From positions 1 to 11,241 of the forward strand of contig JASHSC010000700.1 of the NCBI GenBank assembly GCA_030036915.1: a stretch of 11,241 bases of DNA, in the 5' to 3' direction. Origin of the DNA: Terriglobia bacterium (GTDB lineage: Bacteria > Acidobacteriota > Terriglobia > UBA7540). The notes beneath the pieces are model-generated. The model had not been told where the DNA came from, made no database searches, and was given only the letters and a program-made list of their open reading frames with translations. Positions 7,070 to 11,241 of the stretch are shown piece by piece (within the stretch, counting starts at the first letter, position 1; each line of letters opens with the position of its first letter). The position numbers were made by a program, and so were the translations under genes.

Positions 7070-8422
7070 TCAGGCCTCATTTGAGGGGATTGCGTGCAAC
7101 TTAAACAAGAGAACCGACTTGATGCTTAACCATCCCCAAACCATAACGGTGTAGAAAATAAGCGGCATGAAGGGCACGGAGAATCGGAAGTTGTTTCCGA
7201 ACTCCGTGATGGACGAGAAAATGGATGCCCACAAGGTGATCGCAAAGGTTAAGTAATCTATTCTCGTGAAGATGCTCCACCGAAGAACCGCACAGGGGAC
7301 TGAAAACAGGGCGAGGACGAGAAAAATACCCATTACTTCGCGCACCAGAAACTTCATTGCCGGCTTGGCGACTTCAATAAATCCCACGTCAAGGCCTTGC
7401 GGCCACCCTATCTCGTCCGCGCTGGCCTCTCCCCAAAATTGTATCCAGCCTTGCTCGGCGCGCCGGAGACATAGAAGCGGGTGGTGAATCTCCAGATAGA
7501 GAGCGAGACGGGTGAGGTCGTGGAGCAATTGCATTTCCGATTTACTTGTCCGGGCTTCCATTTCCGGCAGGGCGTCCCAAGTGTAGTTTTGCGGGTCCAG
7601 GTCCGTCGTTTCATCCTGTGGGCGATGCTTTAACCAAATATCCCTTAACACTGCAAACCTGTCCGGAGCTAATTCAACATACGGAGCCACTTGATCCATC
7701 AATTGTTGTCCTGCACGGGTTGTGGGTGTGAAGAATCCGTGGTTGAGGTTGTTAAACTCACACCAACCAAGGACGAGGACAATGACGGGAGCGGCGAAGA
7801 GGAAGGCTTTTTTCAAAATCGGGCGCTTCAAGATATTTGCCAGAGGCCAGGGGAAAGTGACAAAACAGAAGTAAATCGGAACGAGACATAATAGCAAGGG
7901 TCGAGTTAACCCTGCCAAAGCCACCAGCAAGCCCACCCCTGGTAAATGGCCGAAAGTTGGATGCCCTGCGCCCTCGCACCTTGCCATCAGCCAAACTGAG
8001 GCCACAACCAGAAAGGTCGCAAGCATCTCCGATAATAGAAATGGTTCATACGTCAGGACATTCGGAATAAGACTGCAAGCAAGGCCAATCAACAATGATA
8101 AGGGACCTTGGCGAGTGCGGCGGAGTGCCATATCGAAGATCATTAAACTTAATACCAATCCCATGACCGATTGGATTACCCAGACCACCCAGCCGTTGAG
8201 GCCGCAAAGGACGAGCAAGAGCGGATAGGCGGGAGTCCGATCGCCGAGAGCACGAAAATTCAGAGATACGATGTTCCGCGCGTCGTCCATATAGGAGGGA
8301 TCACCCGCAAAGGGAGGATGATGAGGCCAGATGACCAATGCTATGTATACGATTCTGGCCAGAATTCCAATCGCCACGAGCGCCATCACGAGATGAGCCC
8401 TCGCGGTCTGATGTTCAGTCAC
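7070..8422 (-). CDS. Polytopic membrane GT-C/GT39-type glycosyltransferase
   Basis: Likely a polyprenyl-phosphate-sugar-dependent glycosyltransferase of the GT-C fold, which moves a sugar to a lipid, glycan or protein on the outer side of the cytoplasmic membrane; donor and acceptor cannot be read from the sequence. The frame is open to a TTG at 8464, but I choose the GTG at 8422: AGGGAG at 8431-8436 sits 8 bases upstream, and the protein then starts MTEHQTARAH just before the first membrane helix. It has 450 residues. TM1 (11-32) is followed by a periplasmic loop with acidic residues (GDPSYMDDARN, D41, D46, D47), where this family places its catalytic aspartate. GDRTPAYPLLL (60-70) matches the RTPxYP motif common in the family. 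Seven to eight further hydrophobic segments lie at about 66-100, 108-147, 160-190, 205-220, 358-380, 390-405 and 414-434. EFGNNFRFSVPFMPL (407-421) matches the late ExGxNxRFxxPxxP pattern. It is divergent from fliL, with no partner gene visible. Confidence 0.72.
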   Translation of the reverse strand: MTEHQTARAHLVMALVAIGILARIVYIALVIWPHHPPFAGDPSYMDDARNIVSLNFRALGDRTPAYPLLLVLCGLNGWVVWVIQSVMGLVLSLMIFDMALRRTRQGPLSLLIGLACSLIPNVLTYEPFLLSEMLATFLVVASVWLMARCEGAGHPTFGHLPGVGLLVALAGLTRPLLLCLVPIYFCFVTFPWPLANILKRPILKKAFLFAAPVIVLVLGWCEFNNLNHGFFTPTTRAGQQLMDQVAPYVELAPDRFAVLRDIWLKHRPQDETTDLDPQNYTWDALPEMEARTSKSEMQLLHDLTRLALYLEIHHPLLCLRRAEQGWIQFWGEASADEIGWPQGLDVGFIEVAKPAMKFLVREVMGIFLVLALFSVPCAVLRWSIFTRIDYLTFAITLWASIFSSITEFGNNFRFSVPFMPLIFYTVMVWGWLSIKSVLLFKLHAIPSNEA

Positions 8423-8430
8423 TTGCACGT

Positions 8431-8436
8431 CTCCCT
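8431..8436 (-). promoter_or_regulatory. Ribosome binding site selecting the GTG start at 8422
   Basis: Minus-strand AGGGAG with an 8-base spacer to the GTG at 8420-8422. The upstream TTG at 8464 has a weaker site (AGGTGA, 9 bases) and would add 14 residues. A GTG two codons before the chosen one is too close to the site. Confidence 0.5.
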
Positions 8437-8464
8437 GCGGAAATTGAAGAATGCTGAAAGGCAA

Positions 8465-8936
8465 AGGTGAAACTCACCTCTGGATTTGCCAATCCGTGAT
8501 AAAGCAGAAATTGAAACAAGGCCGCCTTGCGAAGGACCTTTCCCAGCCGCAGCAATTTTAACCGAAATTTCGATTTTCAGTTTTCCGAACTCTGATGCTG
8601 GCAATCGTGGGATGGTTATGCTGGCGGTGACCGTCCAGTGGGAAGGTGTCCGGACCATTGCTCGGCGGGGCAAGGATCGATTTTCGTACCCTGGAGGGTA
8701 TATAAAAGGCCTTCCCCCTTGGGGCGCCCTCATTAATCTTTCCCAATTCGGAACGGGCGGGGCCGCCTAAGCCAACCCTCGACGGATTTCAATGCGCGCC
8801 TCACCGAGCCCGATCTTCAACAAAACCAAAGTACTTACTTCTCCTCTGCATTCCTTAAAACTATTTCGGTGAATTCCCTGTGTTCTGGACAGTAATTTGC
8901 TGATTCATCAAACGCTCAACTGACTGGGGTTCTTAT
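8465..8936. other. Divergent intergenic region between the glycosyltransferase and fliL
   Basis: This region holds the upstream sequences of two divergent genes. A plus ORF at 8486-8770 and its antisense counterparts show no family resemblance and are taken as noise. There is a small inverted repeat, TACCCT-GG-AGGGTA at 8687-8700, followed by an AT-rich TATATAAAA. The only promoter-like site I can support is the sigma-54 match at 8885-8901. Confidence 0.5.
8885..8901 (+). promoter_or_regulatory. Putative sigma-54 (-24/-12) promoter of the flagellar operon
   Basis: CTGGACAGTAATTTGCT matches the RpoN consensus YTGGCACG-N4-TTGCW at the conserved positions. GG is at 8887-8888 and GC at 8899-8900, with exactly 10 bases between them, and both YTGG and TTGCW are intact. 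The central CAC of the -24 element reads ACA. Transcription would start near 8912, giving a leader of about 25 bases before the fliL ATG at 8937. RpoN control of flagellar genes is common in bacteria. No activator-binding site was identified. Confidence 0.5.
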
Positions 8937-9401
8937 ATGCAACGAAAAATGTGCGGAGAGTTGTCGGCATTCGCGGGGATTGTGCTGCTGGGCATCCTGG
9001 GTTTGGTTGCGGTGCTTAACCTCGGGTGCAACAAGGGTCAAAGCGCCGAGGCCGCCGAAAAGGATTCCAAGAATCCGAACATCATAGCCGTGATGCACCT
9101 GGAACCCTTCGTGGTGAACTTGGCGGACACGGAGGACAACCGCTTCCTGCGGGTGGGAATCGACTTGGGGCTGGAAAAGCCCTTTCCTGCCAAGGAAGGC
9201 AAGGTGGGCGAAAACGCTGTGCCCACGGCGCGCATTCGCGATTGCATTTTGGGAGTTCTGACCACCTGGCATTCCGACGCGCTTCTGGCCCCCGAGGGTA
9301 AACAGAAGCTCAAAGATGAGCTCGTCAAGTCGCTTCAGGCGCGTGTGCCAGAGCTGGCCGTTCGCGAAATTTACTTTAACGATTTCCTTGTGCAGCGATG
9401 A
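8937..9401 (+). CDS. fliL: Flagellar basal-body-associated protein FliL
   Basis: FliL is a single-pass inner-membrane protein that surrounds and supports the MotA/MotB stator at the basal body. The 154 residues show a short cytoplasmic N-terminus, one membrane helix (about 11-30), a polar linker and the periplasmic FliL domain. The domain reads LEPFVVNLAD (55-64), NRFLRVGIDLGLE (68-80), RIRDCILGVL (99-108), a KQKLKDEL helix (122-129) and the ending VREIYFNDFLVQR. The ATG at 8937 has only a GGGG-type site 7 bases upstream, and an in-frame ATG at 8949 is an alternative. Cys31 sits right after the helix in LNLGCNKG; it resembles a lipoprotein junction but does not fit the lipobox well. It is first in the fliL-N-O-P-Q-R set and downstream of the putative sigma-54 site. 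Confidence 0.9.
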   Translation: MQRKMCGELSAFAGIVLLGILGLVAVLNLGCNKGQSAEAAEKDSKNPNIIAVMHLEPFVVNLADTEDNRFLRVGIDLGLEKPFPAKEGKVGENAVPTARIRDCILGVLTTWHSDALLAPEGKQKLKDELVKSLQARVPELAVREIYFNDFLVQR

Positions 9402-9404
9402 CCT

Positions 9405-9683
9405 ATGGGAAATGAGCCTCCAGATCGAGAGGTGGAACCCGCGCAGGCGTCTCGGGACATTTGGCCAGAAGCGTTGGATTTGCCTTGCCGATTGAACGTT
9501 TCATTGGAGGTTCCTCATTTCACCATTCGCCACCTGCTGGCGCTTCGAGTCAATTCGCTCGTGGACACTCGGCGCGGAGAGGGAGCGCACGTCCCGGTGG
9601 AAGTGAATGGAGTAATGGTGGGTTGGGCGGAATTCGATGTAATTGACGGCCGATTGGCGGTGCGGTTGACGGAAATGGTTTAG
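9405..9683 (+). CDS. fliN: Flagellar motor switch protein, FliN/SpoA-domain type
   Basis: FliN is a C-ring component that, with FliM and FliG, sets torque and rotation direction and helps dock export substrates. The 92-residue protein is a short acidic leader (1-20) followed by one SpoA (surface presentation of antigens) domain at about 22-92. Visible parts are the LPCRLNVSLEVPHFTIRHLL strand and helix (26-45), the LRVNSLVDTRR turn, VPVEVNGVMVGWAEF (63-77) and the closing DGRLAVRLTEMV. The ATG follows the fliL stop after 3 bases without a good Shine-Dalgarno match, suggesting translational coupling. In the enteric order fliM would lie between fliL and fliN, but it is absent here, so FliM must be encoded elsewhere or replaced. 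The domain is shared with FliM C-termini and type III secretion SctQ proteins; the neighbours make the flagellar role likely. Confidence 0.82.
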   Translation: MGNEPPDREVEPAQASRDIWPEALDLPCRLNVSLEVPHFTIRHLLALRVNSLVDTRRGEGAHVPVEVNGVMVGWAEFDVIDGRLAVRLTEMV

Positions 9684-9761
9684 CCGGAGGGGTGATCACG
9701 TAGTGCCGCAAAGGTTCACGATTACCCCCGTGGCGTACTCACAATAAAGGACTTAACGATT

Positions 9762-10055
9762 ATGGAAGCAAACGCTGCAAGCCCCGCCCAGACTTTGCCG
9801 GAGGCTGGCTGGGCCATCATCCTTAAGACCGGCTGGCAAAAGCTCCGCCGCGCCGTTTTGCATCGACGTCCCCGCCGCCTACGCATCAGCGAGACGCTCT
9901 CGCTCGGTGACCGCCGTTTCCTTGCAGTCATTGAATTCAATGGGCAGGAATTTCTATTGGCCGGCAGCGGAAATTCTCTCGAACTTTTGGCGCGGGTGGA
10001 AGGGGGAAGAGTAATACCCCCATCCGCAGCTATGCGGGAATTGCCAGGCTTTTGA
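9762..10055 (+). CDS. fliO: FliO-like flagellar export-apparatus protein, lacking a clear membrane helix
   Basis: FliO is an assembly factor that stabilises the FliP ring during formation of the flagellar type III export gate. The call rests on position directly before fliP and on the core RRLRISETLSLGDRRFLAVI followed by EFNGQEFLLAGSGNSLELLARV (about residues 38-79), which matches the family pattern LxVxExxxLGxxxxLxVVxxxGxxxLLGxT. The ATG at 9762 has AAAGGA 10 bases upstream. FliO normally has an N-terminal membrane helix. Here residues 14-25 (EAGWAIILKTGW) are only mildly hydrophobic, and extending the frame upstream to the stop at 9693 adds no helix. The protein has 97 residues and a very basic stretch (KLRRAVLHRRPRRLR). 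Its stop lies 5 bases before the fliP ATG, and a TTG overlaps it. Confidence 0.7.
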   Translation: MEANAASPAQTLPEAGWAIILKTGWQKLRRAVLHRRPRRLRISETLSLGDRRFLAVIEFNGQEFLLAGSGNSLELLARVEGGRVIPPSAAMRELPGF

Positions 10056-10060
10056 TTCGC

Positions 10061-10837
10061 ATGAGTTGCCAATCGAAAAAGTCGATGTTTCGGCGCAGGG
10101 CGAAGTGGCTGGCTGTGGGCATCGCCGCCGTGGCATTCTCCCCTCCACTGTGCGCGGCGCCGCAAGGATTGCCAAACGGCTTGGCGATTCCTGGGCTTAC
10201 GGGGGGCAGCAGCTCATCACTACCCGTAAACATTATCGTCCTGCTCACTGTCCTGACCCTACTGCCCGCCATTATGCTCGCCATGACGCCGTTTGTACGC
10301 CTGCTGGTGGTCTTCCACTTCCTACGGCAAGCGCTCGGGACGCAAAACACGCCGACCAATCAAACGCTGATCGGGCTGGCTCTGTTCCTGACCTATTTCA
10401 TCATGCAGCCCCTGGGCGCGGATGTTTACCGGGTGGCGATTGCGCCCCTTCAAAGCAACAAAATCTCCACTACTGAGGCGATTGCTCGCGGGTCGGAACC
10501 CTTGCGGCAGTTCATGCTGCGCTATACGCGGCAGAAGGACCTGGCGCTGTTCGTGGAACTGGCCAAGGAGCCGCGGCCGCGCCGCCCGGAAGACCTCTCG
10601 ATGCGCGTGGTGATTCCCGCCTACATCCTTTCGGAGCTGAAGGCCGGGTTCCAAATCGGGACAGTCCTGTTTTTCCCGTTCCTGGTCGTCGACCTGGTGG
10701 TGGCGTCGGTAACCACCTCGGTGGGAATGATGCAGTTGCCGCCGGTCGTAATCTCAACCCCGCTCAAGATTCTGCTCTTCGTGATGGTGGACGGCTGGCA
10801 CTTGGTAGTGGGGTCTCTGATGAAAAGTTTTTATTAG
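10061..10837 (+). CDS. fliP: Flagellar type III export gate protein FliP
   Basis: FliP forms the main ring of the FliP5Q4R1 export gate in the inner membrane. The 258 residues from ATG 10061 include a cleavable signal peptide (RRRAKWLAVGIAAVAF, cleavage likely near LCAA, residue 33), TM1 (55-75) and the hallmark TPFVRLLVVFHFLRQALGTQ (76-95) with PTNQTLIGLALFLTYFIM. A cytoplasmic or periplasmic loop (120-180) follows. PAYILSELKAGFQIGT (186-201) fits the FliP family signature closely. Two further helices end at KSFY. A TTG at 10052 that overlaps the fliO stop would add three residues, and an ATG at 10085 would remove eight. None has a strong Shine-Dalgarno site, so the exact start is uncertain. 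Length is normal for the family. Confidence 0.95.
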   Translation: MSCQSKKSMFRRRAKWLAVGIAAVAFSPPLCAAPQGLPNGLAIPGLTGGSSSSLPVNIIVLLTVLTLLPAIMLAMTPFVRLLVVFHFLRQALGTQNTPTNQTLIGLALFLTYFIMQPLGADVYRVAIAPLQSNKISTTEAIARGSEPLRQFMLRYTRQKDLALFVELAKEPRPRRPEDLSMRVVIPAYILSELKAGFQIGTVLFFPFLVVDLVVASVTTSVGMMQLPPVVISTPLKILLFVMVDGWHLVVGSLMKSFY

Positions 10838-10847
10838 GGCAGGAGAC

Positions 10848-11117
10848 ATGACAACCGAACTTGTAGTCCATCTCGCGCGTGAAACCTTGCTGACGGCGCT
10901 GCTTTTGGCGGCTCCGATACTGATTATCGCCACGGTGGTGAGCCTGTTGATCAATATCGCGCAGGTCATGACCTCCATCCAGGAACACACGGTGGCCACG
11001 GTTCCGAGAATTGCCGTCATGGCCATATGCATTCTCGTGTTGTTGCCCTGGATGCTGCGCAAGCTGACGGATTTTACGGTGCAGTTGTTTGCGGATTTCC
11101 ACCGCTGCCTGGGATAG
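10848..11117 (+). CDS. fliQ: Flagellar type III export gate protein FliQ
   Basis: FliQ packs in four copies around the FliP/FliR core of the export gate. The 89 residues are the standard family length. An N-terminal amphipathic start (MTTELVVHLARETL) leads to TM1 (about 15-38, ALLLAAPILIIATVVSLLIN). The conserved hairpin QVMTSIQEHTVATVPRI (39-55) corresponds to the family's QxxTQIxExTLxFVPK turn, and TM2 (57-71) follows. The ATG lies 10 bases after the fliP stop, with GGGCAGGAG directly before it; the AGGAG spacing is only 2 bases, so GGCAGG may serve as the site. It is tightly linked to fliP. Confidence 0.95.
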   Translation: MTTELVVHLARETLLTALLLAAPILIIATVVSLLINIAQVMTSIQEHTVATVPRIAVMAICILVLLPWMLRKLTDFTVQLFADFHRCLG

Positions 11118-11220
11118 GGCTTCGTAGGGGCAACGCGTCGGCTGGCGGGTTGCTCCAGGGCGGCATGGATTCGAAGGGTTACCCCTGCAAGTAAGTACCA
11201 GCAAGGAGAGGAGAGCGGGC

Positions 11221-11241
11221 TTGGATCTACAGGCCATCATC
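11221..11241 (+). CDS. fliR: Probable start of fliR, 3' truncated by the window end
   Basis: TTG at 11221 opens MDLQAII before the window ends. It is preceded by AAGGAGAGGAGAG; the second AGGAG (11209-11213) has a 7-base spacer, a strong ribosome binding site. FliR normally follows FliQ and completes the export gate, and a short N-terminal leader before the first helix is usual. Only seven codons are visible, so the identity rests on gene order. The frame is also open upstream, so a different start is possible. Confidence 0.45.

Noticed and set aside
8696..8706. TATATAAAA tract that looks like a TATA box
   Set aside because: There is no matching -35 element at 16-18 bases, and eukaryotic or archaeal promoter logic does not apply to this bacterial region.
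8486..8770. 94-codon plus-strand ORF between the glycosyltransferase and fliL
   Set aside because: There is no family resemblance or ribosome site, and several antisense ORFs overlap it; treated as intergenic.

Overview
The window looks like a chromosomal segment from a flagellated, soil- or sediment-type bacterium, most probably an acidobacterium. This is an inference from style, not from a marker gene. The clues are a very long exported protein that mixes Ig-like, FG-GAP, MBG and ASPM/SPD-2/Hydin-type domains, a HpnG-like phosphorylase, and a Gram-negative-type flagellar export operon. Local GC is mostly about 48-70 %.

Left part (1-5948). A 3'-partial view of a nucleoside-phosphorylase-family gene (+ strand, start off the left edge) converges on a very large minus-strand locus (678-5948). 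That locus reads as one exported protein: signal peptide, two Ig-like domains, seven FG-GAP beta-propeller motifs, a piece of another Ig-like domain, an extra Ig/MBG-like unit, eight MBG repeats and three choice-of-anchor-D (ASPM/SPD-2/Hydin) domains. It is interrupted by three frameshifts (near 5110, near 4275-4285 and at a G6 tract at 4074-4079). Each one is equivalent to the loss of one base, and together they restore the original frame. The second break coincides with a sharp change in base composition and a 12-bp palindrome. As it stands the locus is a pseudogene, a phase-variable gene, or an intact gene with sequence or assembly errors.

Middle part (5949-8936). About 1.1 kb (5949-7069) has no convincing gene, only a hairpin, a short palindrome and weak ORFs. 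It is followed by a minus-strand, multi-spanning GT-C/GT39-type glycosyltransferase (7070-8422). A 0.5 kb divergent intergenic region then separates this gene from the flagellar genes.

Right part (8937-11241). A plus-strand flagellar operon reads fliL-fliN-fliO-fliP-fliQ-(fliR start). FliL is the stator-associated basal-body protein and FliN a C-ring component. FliO, FliP, FliQ and FliR form and assemble the type III export gate. A good sigma-54 (-24/-12) promoter match lies 37 bases upstream of fliL and probably drives the set. fliM is not between fliL and fliN, FliN is reduced to the SpoA domain, and FliO lacks an obvious N-terminal membrane helix.

I see no CRISPR array, RNA gene, complete insertion sequence or defence system. 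The most unusual content is the broken mosaic surface-protein locus, followed by the sigma-54 site and the trimmed flagellar genes.
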